Origin: Desulfobulbaceae bacterium UBA2276
GTDB taxonomy: Bacteria > Desulfobacterota > Desulfobulbia > Desulfobulbales > Desulfocapsaceae
Direction: 5' to 3'
DNA: 18,555 nt
Assembly (NCBI GenBank): GCA_002347085.1
Contig: DDWW01000033.1
Span: 1 to 18,555 of the forward strand
Shown here: positions 1-6,490 of the stretch, one piece after another
Numbering within the stretch: the stretch's first letter is position 1
Layout: each line of letters opens with the position of its first letter
Translations under genes and position numbers: made by a program
Notes under the pieces: generated by a model
Databases searched by the model: none
The model's input: the letters and a program-made list of their open reading frames with translations, nothing else
Told to the model about the DNA's origin: nothing

Positions 1-189
1 GATTTTTTTCAAAAAGAGCTCTCGCTTCGTTTCGTCCTTCCTGATCAGGGGGGTGATGAGACCTCTGGTGGGCAGGAAAGCCCATTGAGGGAGCGGCACC
101 TGCTGGCGAATGATCCCTTGGTGCTCATGACCGCCGAGATCTTTAACGGCCAGATAGGGGATATCAGGGTGGGGGAGAAGTTCAGATAG
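1..189 (+). CDS. dnaX: DNA polymerase III gamma/tau subunit, C-terminal end (partial)
   Basis: Frame 1 is open from the left edge to a TAG at 187-189 and gives 62 residues ending in DPLVLMTAEIFNGQIGDIRV and then GEKFR. The ending 'DPLV-x-x-x-x-x-IFxGxxxxxR' is typical of the extreme C-terminus of DnaX, the clamp-loader subunit of the replicative polymerase. The position just before ybaB and recR is the common dnaX-ybaB-recR order. Only the tail is in the window, so no ATPase motifs can be checked. The assignment rests on this short tail plus context. Confidence 0.75.
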   Translation, partial: DFFQKELSLRFVLPDQGGDETSGGQESPLRERHLLANDPLVLMTAEIFNGQIGDIRVGEKFR

Positions 190-208
190 GCTGTTGATGA
201 TCTAACCT

Positions 209-304
209 GTTGTAAATAACAATATAGTTAGAGGGATATCCAGAACGGTATCAGGAACCGTAGCAAAACAAGCCAAACAGCACGTTTATTTCGTAACCAC
301 TCCT
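209..304 (-). repeat. Intergenic repeat element, copy R1 (reverse orientation)
   Basis: Read on the - strand, this stretch starts AGGAGTGGTTACGAAATAAA, reaches a second arm GCTACGGTTCCTGATACCG, and ends in GTTATTTACAAC. It lines up over its whole length with the copies at 3648-3743 and 6489-6585. Shared blocks include ACGAAATAAAC with the former, and CCGTTxTxGATATC and GTTATTTA-x-ACAAC with the latter. Its two arms are more diverged than in the other copies. It fills most of the dnaX-ybaB gap and points the opposite way to the others. Confidence 0.7.
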
Positions 305-318
305 GAGAACCTTCTGTG

Positions 319-348
319 TTGTGGTGAAGTAAACAAGATTTCTACAAG
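319..348 (+). promoter_or_regulatory. Possible promoter upstream of ybaB
   Basis: TTGTGG (319-324) and TACAAG (343-348) are separated by 18 bases and lie 20 bases before the ybaB start. Both hexamers are only partial matches to the sigma-70 consensus. This is a weak prediction from pattern alone. Confidence 0.25.
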
Positions 349-367
349 AGAACAGAGGACTATATAT

Positions 368-688
368 ATGGATATGAGCACCATTATGCAGCAGGCCCAG
401 CAGTTTCAACAGAATATGGCCAAGATCCAGGACGAACTTGCCCATAAGAAGGTCACTGGTACGGCAGGCGGTGGCATGGTTACGGTCACGGCCAATGGTA
501 AAAGCGAGATTCTCTCTCTGGTGATTGAGCCGGCCATGATTGTGGAGAAGGATGCTGATATGCTCCAGGATCTGATTGTGGCGGCGACGAATGATGCCCT
601 GCGCAAGGCACGAGAATTGGGGAAGGCCGATATGGGTAAATTGACAGGTGGATTGAATCTCCCTGGCCTTTCCAATATGTTTGGCTAA
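368..688 (+). CDS. ybaB: YbaB/EbfC family nucleoid-associated protein
   Basis: This 106-residue protein matches the YbaB/EbfC family in length and pattern: an N-terminal helix rich in Met and Gln (MQQAQQFQQNMAKIQDEL), then the conserved GTAGGGMVTVTANGK strand region, then a C-terminal helix and a Gly/Leu-rich tail. Family members are small dimeric DNA-binding proteins found on the nucleoid and usually encoded between dnaX and recR, as here. An AGAGGA Shine-Dalgarno sequence (354-359) lies 8 bases before the ATG. A second ATG at 374 is possible but less well placed. The stop codon is only 12 bases before the recR start, so the two are almost certainly co-transcribed. Confidence 0.93.
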   Translation: MDMSTIMQQAQQFQQNMAKIQDELAHKKVTGTAGGGMVTVTANGKSEILSLVIEPAMIVEKDADMLQDLIVAATNDALRKARELGKADMGKLTGGLNLPGLSNMFG

Positions 689-700
689 GGGGTTGTGGTC

Positions 701-1303
701 GTGCAGATCGTTCCTCCCGCCCTTGACCGGCTGATTCGCGCCTTGAGCCGTTTACCGGGGATTGGCAATAAAACTGCGGCCCGACTGGCCATGAATATCC
801 TCCGTCGTCATAGGAATGAGGCCCGTGAGTTGGCGGCGGCCTTGTCTGAATTGCACGAGGCGATTCAGCTCTGCTCCTGCTGCTTTACCTTCTCGGAAGA
901 AGAGCCTTGCGCTATCTGCGCTGATCCCCGGAGAAATAGGGAGTTGGTCTGTGTGGTGGAGCAACCGGGGGACCTGCTGGCCATAGAAAAGACCGGGAGC
1001 TTTCATGGCCATTATCATATCCTCCATGGTGTCCTCTCGCCTATGGATGGGATTGGCCCCGGCGAGATCAAGGTTGAGGAGTTGATAGCCAGAATTAACA
1101 GCGGAACCATCCGCGAGATTTTGATTGCCACCAGTTCCACTGTCCCAGGAGAGGCTACGGCGTCTTTTCTTATAGATCTGCTGCATAATAAAGGGGTGGC
1201 TTTGACCCGTCTGGCTTGCGGTATTCCTATGGGGATGGATATAAAATATGCAGATCGGCACACCCTGGCCCGGGCCATTGAAACAAGGACAAACGCCGAC
1301 TGA
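701..1303 (+). CDS. recR: Recombination protein RecR
   Basis: RecR works with RecO (and RecF) to load RecA on gapped DNA. The helix-hairpin-helix (RLPGIGNKTAARLA, residues 17-30) is followed by a four-cysteine zinc site C58, C61, C70 and C73 (C-x2-C-x8-C-x2-C, the family spacing). A Toprim domain starts at VCVVEQPGDLLAIEKTG, and the C-terminal IPMGMDIKYAD block corresponds to the family's Walker-B-like region. I chose GTG at 701 over the in-frame GTG at 695. The AAGGGG at 687-692 lies 8 bases before 701 but only 2 before 695. The start region lies just past the ybaB stop, indicating a ybaB-recR operon. Length (200 residues) is normal. Confidence 0.95.
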   Translation: MQIVPPALDRLIRALSRLPGIGNKTAARLAMNILRRHRNEARELAAALSELHEAIQLCSCCFTFSEEEPCAICADPRRNRELVCVVEQPGDLLAIEKTGSFHGHYHILHGVLSPMDGIGPGEIKVEELIARINSGTIREILIATSSTVPGEATASFLIDLLHNKGVALTRLACGIPMGMDIKYADRHTLARAIETRTNAD

Positions 1304-1342
1304 TTCCTTGGAAAAGGCAGAGGACGTAAGGTCTATTTTTTC

Positions 1343-1371
1343 TTGACAGGGGGCAGATTTACTGGTAATTG
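1343..1371 (+). promoter_or_regulatory. Possible promoter ahead of tRNA-Val
   Basis: A perfect -35 hexamer TTGACA (1343-1348) is followed after 17 bases by TAATTG (1366-1371). A TGG precedes the latter and resembles an extended -10. It would give a leader of roughly 75-80 bases before the tRNA. The -10 match is poor, so this is tentative. Confidence 0.3.
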
Positions 1372-1455
1372 AAAGAGTTTCCAACGTTCTTGATGACTTT
1401 GAAAAAAATACGCAAGCGGGATCGTTGTGCGGATTTGTGTTGTATTATTGTAAAT

Positions 1456-1530
1456 AGGCGCGTAGCTCAGGGGGAGAGCGCTACCTTGACATGGTAGAAG
1501 TCGGCGGTTCGAAACCGCCCGCGCCTACCA
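1456..1530 (+). tRNA. tRNA-Val (anticodon GAC)
   Basis: The full cloverleaf can be drawn. The acceptor stem is AGGCGCG (1456-1462) with CGCGCCT (1520-1526). The D stem is GCTC (1465-1468) with GAGC (1476-1479). The anticodon stem is CTACC (1481-1485) with GGTAG (1493-1497) around loop TTGACAT, so the anticodon is GAC at 1488-1490. The T stem is GGCGG (1503-1507) with CCGCC (1515-1519) around TTCGAAA. Discriminator A and an encoded CCA end the gene. GAC decodes GUC/GUU valine codons. Confidence 0.96.
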
Positions 1531-1535
1531 GAAAT

Positions 1536-1590
1536 AAGGCTAAAGAGAAACGGGCGTCATGCTTTCGTTTCCTCTTTGGCCTTTATTTTT
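1536..1590 (+). terminator. Rho-independent terminator after tRNA-Val
   Basis: The arm AAGGCTAAAGAGAAACG (1536-1552) pairs with CGTTTCCTCTTTGGCCTT (1566-1583), with one bulged C and one T-G wobble, and is followed by TATTTTT. Stem strength and the T-run make it a convincing terminator 5 bases past the tRNA. The + strand is the natural direction. Confidence 0.85.
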
Positions 1591-1689
1591 AGGACTCATT
1601 ACGAAACAGTTCTTCTTTTTATGACTTTTTGTAATGGGTCATGAACATAACAAGATGACATCATTGATACATTATTTATTCGTATCAAC
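1591..1689 (+). repeat. Intergenic repeat element, copy R2 (diverged)
   Basis: The arms GACTCATTACGAAA (1593-1606) and TTTTTGTAATGGGTC (1626-1640) form an imperfect inverted repeat at the same spacing as in the copies at 3648, 3750 and 6489. The tail CAAGATGAC...ATTATTTATT (1651-1680) matches the tail of the 3750 copy (CAAGATGACGATGTTATTTG). It begins directly after the tRNA terminator's T-run and fills much of the leader of thrS. It is less conserved than the other copies. Confidence 0.55.
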
Positions 1690-1720
1690 GCATCAATGAG
1701 TTAATCAATAGATACTCCCG

Positions 1721-3649
1721 ATGACAGATATTCAGGTTACTCTCCAGGGTGGCGAAACTATCCAATTGCCGGCTGCGACTTCGGTGCAGGATGCGTTGGC
1801 CCGACTCTTATCTAACAAACAGCGCAAGCTCACTGTTGCCGCTATTGTTGATGGCGTCAGCGTTGATCTCAGCAGCCTTTTAGTCAAGGATGCCCTTATC
1901 AGTCCTATTCAGGTTGATAGTGCGGCTGGACTTGAGATCTTGCGACACAGTACCGCCCATGTTATGGCCCAGGCTGTTCGGGATCTCTTTGGGAGTGATG
2001 TCAAGGTCGCTATCGGGCCAGCCATTGAAGAGGGGTTTTACTACGATTTCGCCTTCGCCAAGACCTTCAGTCCTGAAGATTTTGACAAGATTGAGGCCCG
2101 CATGGCAGAGATTGCCGGCAAGGCCCTTCCCTTTGTTCGTAGCGAAGTAAAGGCCGCTGAGGCCCTTGCTGTCTTTGAGAAGCAGGGGGAAAAATATAAG
2201 GTGGAGCTTATTCGGGATCTTAATGCCGATATGGTCTCTACCTATAAGCTCGACGATTTTATTGACCTGTGCCGAGGCCCCCATCTTCCGGATACCTCCT
2301 GGCTCAAGGCCTTCAAGCTGTTGCGGGTGGCCGGCGCATACTGGCGCGGCAACGAGAAAAACGATGTCTTGCAGCGTATTTACGGCACCGCTTTTTTTGA
2401 TCAGAAGGAGCTGAAGAAGTATCTGTTCGCTCTCGAAGAGGCCAAAAAACGGGACCATCGTAAATTAGGCAAGGAGTTGGAGCTTTTTACCATTCAGGAT
2501 CAGATCGGGCCGGGCCTTATCCTCTGGCAGCCCAAGGGCGCACTGCTCAGAAGGCTGATCGAGGATTACTGGAAAGATGCGCATTATGATCACGATTATG
2601 AGCTCTTGTACACCCCTCATATCGCCCGTCAGGATCTCTGGAAGACCTCGGGACATCTTGATTTCTATGGGGAAAATATGTACTCGCCCATGGCTATTGA
2701 CGAGGTGCAGTATCAGCTCAAACCGATGAACTGTCCGTTCCATATCGGGATATATAACAGCCGGAAAAGGAGCTATCGCGAGTTTCCTATCCGCTGGTGC
2801 GAGCTGGGCACGGTCTATCGCTATGAACGGGCTGGCGCCCTGCACGGGTTGATGCGGGTGCGCGGGTTTACCCAGGACGATGCCCATATCTTTTGCCGTC
2901 CTGAACAACTGGAAAACGAGATTGTTAATATCCTGGAACTGAACCTGCTGATTCTCAAGACTTTCGGCTTTGATCAGTACGATATCTATCTTTCTACCCG
3001 GCCGGAAAAATATGTGGGCAGCGATGCCAATTGGGAGAAGGCCACCGAGGCCCTGAAGCTGGCACTTGACAAGAAAGGTCTTACCTATTCCCTTGATCCT
3101 GGTGAAGGCGTCTTCTATGGTCCCAAGATTGATATCAAGATCAAGGATCAATTGGGCCGCTCCTGGCAATGCTCGACTATCCAGGTTGATTTCAATCTTC
3201 CTGAGCGTTTTGACATGAGCTATACCGGCACTGATAATCAGGAACATCAGCCGATTATGATTCATCGGGCCTTGATGGGTTCGCTGGAGCGTTTTATCGG
3301 GGTACTGATCGAACATTATGCCGGCGCCTTTCCGCTCTGGCTGGCTCCAGTGCAGGTCAGGGTTATGAATATCACTGACGCCCAGGCCGATTATTGTGAA
3401 GCCCTCTATTCTCAGTTACGAAAACTGGGTGTACGGGTGGAAAAAGATTTACGCAATGAAAAGTTGAACTACAAGATCAGGGAAGCGCAAATGGCCAAGA
3501 CCCCGTATATGCTCATTATTGGGGATAAAGAAAAAGAGACTGGCACGGTAACGGTTCGCCTGCGTGACGGTAAAAATCTGCCGGAGATGACGGTTGCTGA
3601 TTTTGCGGTCAAAATTGCTGATGAATGTAAAGAAGGACGAGGTATTTAG
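1721..3649 (+). CDS. thrS: Threonyl-tRNA synthetase
   Basis: This cytosolic class II synthetase charges tRNA-Thr. The 642 residues show the expected order: an N-terminal TGS domain (about 1-62), an editing domain with HSTAH (76-80) and the CRGPHL motif (about 186-191), a catalytic core with PMNCPFH and the motif 2 stretch YRYERAGALHGLMRVRGFTQ, and a C-terminal anticodon-binding domain (about 540-635). The zinc ligands fall at C338, H389 and H515, with the same spacing (51 and 126) as the E. coli enzyme. No clear Shine-Dalgarno sequence precedes the ATG. The stop codon TAG coincides with the first bases of an intergenic repeat. Position before infC-rpmI-rplT is the standard arrangement. Confidence 0.97.
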   Translation: MTDIQVTLQGGETIQLPAATSVQDALARLLSNKQRKLTVAAIVDGVSVDLSSLLVKDALISPIQVDSAAGLEILRHSTAHVMAQAVRDLFGSDVKVAIGPAIEEGFYYDFAFAKTFSPEDFDKIEARMAEIAGKALPFVRSEVKAAEALAVFEKQGEKYKVELIRDLNADMVSTYKLDDFIDLCRGPHLPDTSWLKAFKLLRVAGAYWRGNEKNDVLQRIYGTAFFDQKELKKYLFALEEAKKRDHRKLGKELELFTIQDQIGPGLILWQPKGALLRRLIEDYWKDAHYDHDYELLYTPHIARQDLWKTSGHLDFYGENMYSPMAIDEVQYQLKPMNCPFHIGIYNSRKRSYREFPIRWCELGTVYRYERAGALHGLMRVRGFTQDDAHIFCRPEQLENEIVNILELNLLILKTFGFDQYDIYLSTRPEKYVGSDANWEKATEALKLALDKKGLTYSLDPGEGVFYGPKIDIKIKDQLGRSWQCSTIQVDFNLPERFDMSYTGTDNQEHQPIMIHRALMGSLERFIGVLIEHYAGAFPLWLAPVQVRVMNITDAQADYCEALYSQLRKLGVRVEKDLRNEKLNYKIREAQMAKTPYMLIIGDKEKETGTVTVRLRDGKNLPEMTVADFAVKIADECKEGRGI

Positions 3650-3743
3650 AAGCCGTTGCGAAATAAACACGCTCTTTCGTTGAGTTCGTTACGGCTTCTT
3701 ATGCCGCTTACGACCTCCGAAGTAACTGTTTATTTTGCAAAGA
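3648..3743 (+). repeat. Intergenic repeat element, copy R3
   Basis: The arms GAAGCCGTTGCG (3649-3660) and CGTTACGGCTTC (about 3687-3698) form an inverted repeat with a 26-base loop. A tail follows beginning TTATGCCGCTTACGACC and ending TGTTTATTTTGCAAAGAC. The first two bases of the element are the last two bases of the thrS TAG stop. It aligns end to end with R1 and R6 and is followed in tandem by R4. Confidence 0.8.
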
Positions 3744-3749
3744 CGGCGT

Positions 3750-3848
3750 AGCAGTCGTTACGAACGAACTAACACGTTTTTGTCAGTTCCGTTACGACTG
3801 TTTATGGTGTTATTGCTATCAAGATGACGATGTTATTTGGATGCAAAA
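3750..3848 (+). repeat. Intergenic repeat element, copy R4 (tandem with R3)
   Basis: CAGTCGTTACGAAC (3752-3765) pairs with GTTCCGTTACGACTG (3786-3800), apart from a bulged C and the central T-T mismatch. The tail TTATGGTGTTATTGCTATCA then GATGACGATGTTATTTGG matches the tails of R2 and R6. Together with R3 it fills most of the thrS-infC gap. A TTTAGAAGCAGTTG at 3852-3865 resembles the beginning of yet another copy but does not continue. Confidence 0.75.
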
Positions 3849-3914
3849 TGGTTTAGAAGCAGTTGAGGAGTGTCATTCTCAATATTGAGTTTGTAAGCGC
3901 AGGGAGGTAGAGAT

Positions 3915-4460
3915 ATTAACCCAAGAGGAAAAAGAGCCACGGTTCAACGTGAAGTAAAGGCCATTATCAATGAGATGATTCGTCATCCTCAGATCCGACT
4001 TGTCGGCAGTGATGGTAGTCCGTTGGGTGTTGTCACCGTGGACGAAGCACTGAAGATAGCCGATAATGAAGGGCTTGATTTAGTGGAGGTTTCAGCGAAT
4101 GCTGATCCCCCTGTTTGTCGGATAATGAACTATGATAAGTTTCGTTACGAACAGTCAAAAAAAGAGCAGGAAGCAAAAAAGAAGCAAACAACAGTTGAAA
4201 CCAAGGAAATTAAATTCCGGCCCAAAACTGATGACCATGATCTTGATTTCAAGATCAAAAATGTCCTCAAGTTTTTGCAACAAAAAAACAAGGTAAAGCT
4301 TACCATGCGTTTTCGAGGCCGTGAGATTGTCTATAGTCAGACCATTGGCCTGGATGCCATGCGAAAGATTGCAGCCTCTCTGGAGGCCGATGCCGTTATT
4401 CTGCAAGAACCGAAGATGGAAGGGCGACAATTGGTGATGTTTGTCGGCCCCAAGGCATGA
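3915..4460 (+). CDS. infC: Translation initiation factor IF-3 (ATT start codon)
   Basis: IF-3 binds the 30S subunit and checks start-codon pairing. Family features: the N-terminal NPRGKRA region, VRLxG-like IRLVGSDGSPLGVV, the conserved PPVCRIMNYDKFRYEQ with a Lys-rich linker, then KEIKFRPKTDDHDLDFK, RFRGREI and EGRQLVM in the C-domain. The frame has a stop at 3894-3896 and no ATG, GTG or TTG before 3975. Starting at 3975 would lose 20 residues of the N-terminal domain. ATT at 3915 follows a strong AGGGAGGT (3901-3908) at 6 bases. An AUU start is the known hallmark of infC and underlies its self-repression in E. coli, because IF-3 discriminates against non-canonical starts. The product is 181 residues, a normal IF-3 length. 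Confidence 0.95.
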   Translation: MNPRGKRATVQREVKAIINEMIRHPQIRLVGSDGSPLGVVTVDEALKIADNEGLDLVEVSANADPPVCRIMNYDKFRYEQSKKEQEAKKKQTTVETKEIKFRPKTDDHDLDFKIKNVLKFLQQKNKVKLTMRFRGREIVYSQTIGLDAMRKIAASLEADAVILQEPKMEGRQLVMFVGPKA

Positions 4461-4602
4461 GAGTGCTGTGTGAGAGTTGATAATAAAGTTGAAATAATTT
4501 ATTCTATTGGAAATAAAAAAACTGAATATACGTTGCTGCGTCATTCTTTGAGATAAGGAAAAAATTGGCAGTATTCTATAGGAAGTGCAAAGGAGCAAAA
4601 TT

Positions 4603-4800
4603 ATGCCAAAGATGAAGACAAAAAGAGGCGCCGCCAAACGTTTCAAGGCGACCGGATCAGGAAAAATTAAACGCGCCAAGGCCTTTACCAGCCATATCCT
4701 GACTAAAAAATCCACCAAGAGAAAGCGTAATCTGAGAAAGTCAGCTTTAGTTAATAGCACTGATATCAAAGGAATTCGCCGGATTCTGCCATACCTGTAA
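4603..4800 (+). CDS. rpmI: 50S ribosomal protein L35 (bL35)
   Basis: The 65-residue, very basic protein begins MPKMKTKRGAAKRFKATGSG and continues through the conserved KAFTSHILTKKSTKRKRNLR, ending IKGIRRILPYL. This is the full L35 pattern and the usual length. The ATG at 4603 is preferred over an upstream TTG at 4585 because AGGAG (4591-4595) lies 7 bases before it and the MPKMKT start is canonical. It lies between infC and rplT as in most bacteria. The 142-base gap from infC is AT-rich and shows no clear hairpin. Confidence 0.96.
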   Translation: MPKMKTKRGAAKRFKATGSGKIKRAKAFTSHILTKKSTKRKRNLRKSALVNSTDIKGIRRILPYL

Positions 4801-4843
4801 GCCCTCCTGGTGTATGGTTGTTCAAAAATATTATGTAAATATT

Positions 4844-4884
4844 CTCGTTTTTCCGGTTGTCCTTTATGGTCAAGGGCAAACGAG
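4844..4884 (+). promoter_or_regulatory. Structured leader upstream of rplT
   Basis: CTCGTTT (4844-4850) pairs perfectly with AAACGAG (4878-4884). Inside it GTCCTT (4859-4864) pairs with AAGGGC (4872-4877, one T-G) around a 7-base loop. This two-storey hairpin ends 38 bases before the rplT ATG. L20 is known to repress its own operon through mRNA structures in several phyla. Whether this one binds L20 is inference from location and fold only. A direct repeat AAAGAGAATT occurs twice just after it (4887-4906). Confidence 0.4.
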
Positions 4885-4922
4885 TTAAAGAGAATTAAAG
4901 AGAATTGACAAGGGAGTAAAAA

Positions 4923-5279
4923 ATGCCACGCGCGACGAGAGGGGTCAAGGCCCGAAGAAGAAGAAATAAGGTATTGAAATTAGCCAAAGGTTTCCGGGGC
5001 GGTCGTAGTCGTCTCTTTCGTTCCGCTGCCGAGGCCGTTGATCGTGCCCTTGTCTATGCCTACAGGGACAGACGCACCAAAAAACGTGATTTCCGCAGGT
5101 TGTGGATTGCGCGTATCAATGCCGGTGCTCACATGAACGACATCAGCTATAGCCAGCTTATCGGCGGCCTGAAAAAGGCGGGGATTGAACTGGATCGGAA
5201 GGTTCTTTCCAATATGGCCATCCTTGATGCGGCGGCCTTTTCAGAAGTTGTGAAGATAGCAGCAACAGCCAACGCCTGA
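4923..5279 (+). CDS. rplT: 50S ribosomal protein L20 (bL20)
   Basis: The 118 residues follow the family pattern throughout: MPRATRGVKARRRRNKVLKL, then AKGFRGGRSRLFRSAAEAV, AYRDRRTKKRDFRRLWIARI and the C-terminal MAILDAAAFSEVV. L20 binds 23S rRNA early in 50S assembly and in several bacteria also represses its own mRNA. GGGAG (4911-4915) sits 7 bases ahead of the ATG. The start, length and context (rpmI upstream, pheS downstream) are standard. A hairpin directly overlaps its stop codon. Confidence 0.97.
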   Translation: MPRATRGVKARRRRNKVLKLAKGFRGGRSRLFRSAAEAVDRALVYAYRDRRTKKRDFRRLWIARINAGAHMNDISYSQLIGGLKKAGIELDRKVLSNMAILDAAAFSEVVKIAATANA

Positions 5280-5304
5280 TCTTCCTGGTAACAGGAAAAT
5301 CAGG
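5275..5304 (+). terminator. Hairpin overlapping the rplT stop codon
   Basis: CCTGATCTTCCTG (5275-5287) pairs with CAGGAAAATCAGG (5292-5304) with a single C-A mismatch and a GTAA tetraloop. It overlaps the TGA of rplT. There is no T-run after it, so it is more likely a 3'-end stabiliser or partial attenuator than an efficient intrinsic terminator. Confidence 0.45.
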
Positions 5305-5367
5305 AGCCGTTTCGACTAGTGGTCATGCTGTTTGTTTGCAAGGGCTTGATTATATCATGTTGATTTT

Positions 5368-5399
5368 ATGCCGGTTTTGATCTTTATCGAAACCGGCAT
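5368..5399 (+). promoter_or_regulatory. Strong hairpin in the pheS leader (possible attenuator)
   Basis: ATGCCGGTTTTGAT (5368-5381) pairs with ATCGAAACCGGCAT (5386-5399) through 14 base pairs (one T-G wobble) closed by a CTTT loop. It is followed by GTTGCTTT, which is only partly T-rich. A second, weaker fold (AAGGGG at 5408-5413 with TCCCTT at 5434-5439, enclosing CAAG/CTTG) follows before pheS. Attenuation of pheST is known in enterics, but no Phe-rich leader peptide is visible here, so a regulatory role is inference. Confidence 0.4.
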
Positions 5400-5476
5400 G
5401 TTGCTTTAAGGGGATTCAAGATTTCTTGTCAGGTCCCTTATTGTGATTTAACGAACATCTACGTTTCTTGAGAGTT

Positions 5477-6490
5477 ATGGAGCAAGAGCTACTCAGCCTG
5501 CAGGACGAGGCCCGGAAAAATCTTGATCAACTTACCGATGGTGGTCAGTTGGAAGATTTTCGTATTCGTTATCTTGGCCGGAAAGGACTATGCAGTACCA
5601 TCATGCGGGAACTTGGTACTGTGGCCCCGGAAGAAAGGCCAAGGGTCGGTCAGTTGGCAAACACTATCAAGGCTGAAATAGAAAAACTCTTTGCGGAGAA
5701 AATGGCCTTACTTGGTGGTTCTTCGTCTGGGGCCACAGGGGCGACCACAATAGATCTGTCCCTTCCCGGCCGTTGTCCAGAGCCAGGCCGGTTGCATCCG
5801 GTGACCCAGATCATGACCGAGGTCTGCTCGATCTTTGAGGCCTTGGGTTTTTCTGTGGCCGAGGGTCCTGATGTTGAGCAGGATCACTATAATTTCGAGG
5901 CCCTGAATATCCCGGCGCACCATCCAGCCCGAGATATGCATGACACCTTCTATGTCAGCGAATCTATCCTCCTGCGTACCCACACCTCACCGATGCAGGC
6001 CCGGATCATGGAGAGCCAGCAGCCCCCGTTACGGGTTATTGCCCCAGGTAAGGTCTATCGCTGTGATTCTGATATTACCCACACCCCGATGTTTCATCAG
6101 GTGGAGGGATTTCTGGTTGATACCAAGGTCTCTTTTGCCGACCTGAAAGGGATTCTCACCGTTTTTACCCAAAAGATGTTTGATAAAGAACTGGCCCTGC
6201 GATTTCGCCCCAGTTTCTTCCCCTTTACTGAACCCAGCGCCGAGGTGGATATTGCCTGTGTTATCTGTGGCGGCTCCGGGTGCCGTGTCTGTAAACAGAC
6301 GGGATGGCTGGAGATCTTAGGTGCCGGGATGATCGACCCCGAGGTCTTTAAAATGGTGGGGTATGACCCTGAGATCTATAGCGGTTTTGCCTTTGGTCTG
6401 GGTATCGAGCGGATTGCCATGCTCAAGTACGGCATTAACGATATCAGACTTTATTACGAAAACGATCTGCGTTTTCTTTCACAGTTTTAG
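5477..6490 (+). CDS. pheS: Phenylalanyl-tRNA synthetase alpha subunit
   Basis: PheS carries the catalytic site of the alpha2-beta2 enzyme that charges tRNA-Phe. The N-terminal coiled-coil arm (about 1-85) ends in the conserved RIRYLGRKG. The class II core shows HPVTQIMTEV, the DMHDTFYV block, LLRTHTSPMQARIM, the motif 2 stretch GKVYRCDSDITHTPMFHQVE, FRPSFFPFTEPSAEVD and motif 3 GFAFGLGIERIAML, ending NDLRFLSQF. A C-x2-C-x4-C-x2-C cluster (CVICGGSGCRVC) lies before TGWLEILGAGM. Start choice: ATG at 5477 aligns with the family N-terminus. An in-frame TTG at 5468 adds three residues and cannot be excluded. Neither has a strong Shine-Dalgarno. The TAG stop doubles as the first bases of repeat R6. 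Confidence 0.96.
   Translation: MEQELLSLQDEARKNLDQLTDGGQLEDFRIRYLGRKGLCSTIMRELGTVAPEERPRVGQLANTIKAEIEKLFAEKMALLGGSSSGATGATTIDLSLPGRCPEPGRLHPVTQIMTEVCSIFEALGFSVAEGPDVEQDHYNFEALNIPAHHPARDMHDTFYVSESILLRTHTSPMQARIMESQQPPLRVIAPGKVYRCDSDITHTPMFHQVEGFLVDTKVSFADLKGILTVFTQKMFDKELALRFRPSFFPFTEPSAEVDIACVICGGSGCRVCKQTGWLEILGAGMIDPEVFKMVGYDPEIYSGFAFGLGIERIAMLKYGINDIRLYYENDLRFLSQF

Noticed and set aside
1591..1720. T-box or tRNA-like operator ahead of thrS
   Set aside because: No T-box core sequence or tRNA-Thr anticodon-like fold could be recognised. The gap is explained mostly by repeat copy R2.
2465..3316. 283-codon open frame on the - strand inside thrS
   Set aside because: It lies entirely opposite a well-supported thrS and has no recognisable protein pattern or Shine-Dalgarno. 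It is a shadow of codon bias.
5325..5363. Short leader peptide controlling pheST (MLFVCKGLIISC)
   Set aside because: It has a single Phe codon and no Shine-Dalgarno, so it lacks the signature of a pheM-type attenuator peptide.
5302..5410. Sixth copy of the intergenic repeat in the rplT-pheS gap
   Set aside because: GGAGCCGTTTCG fits the left arm, but no matching right arm or tail can be aligned, so it is mentioned only as a possible decayed copy.
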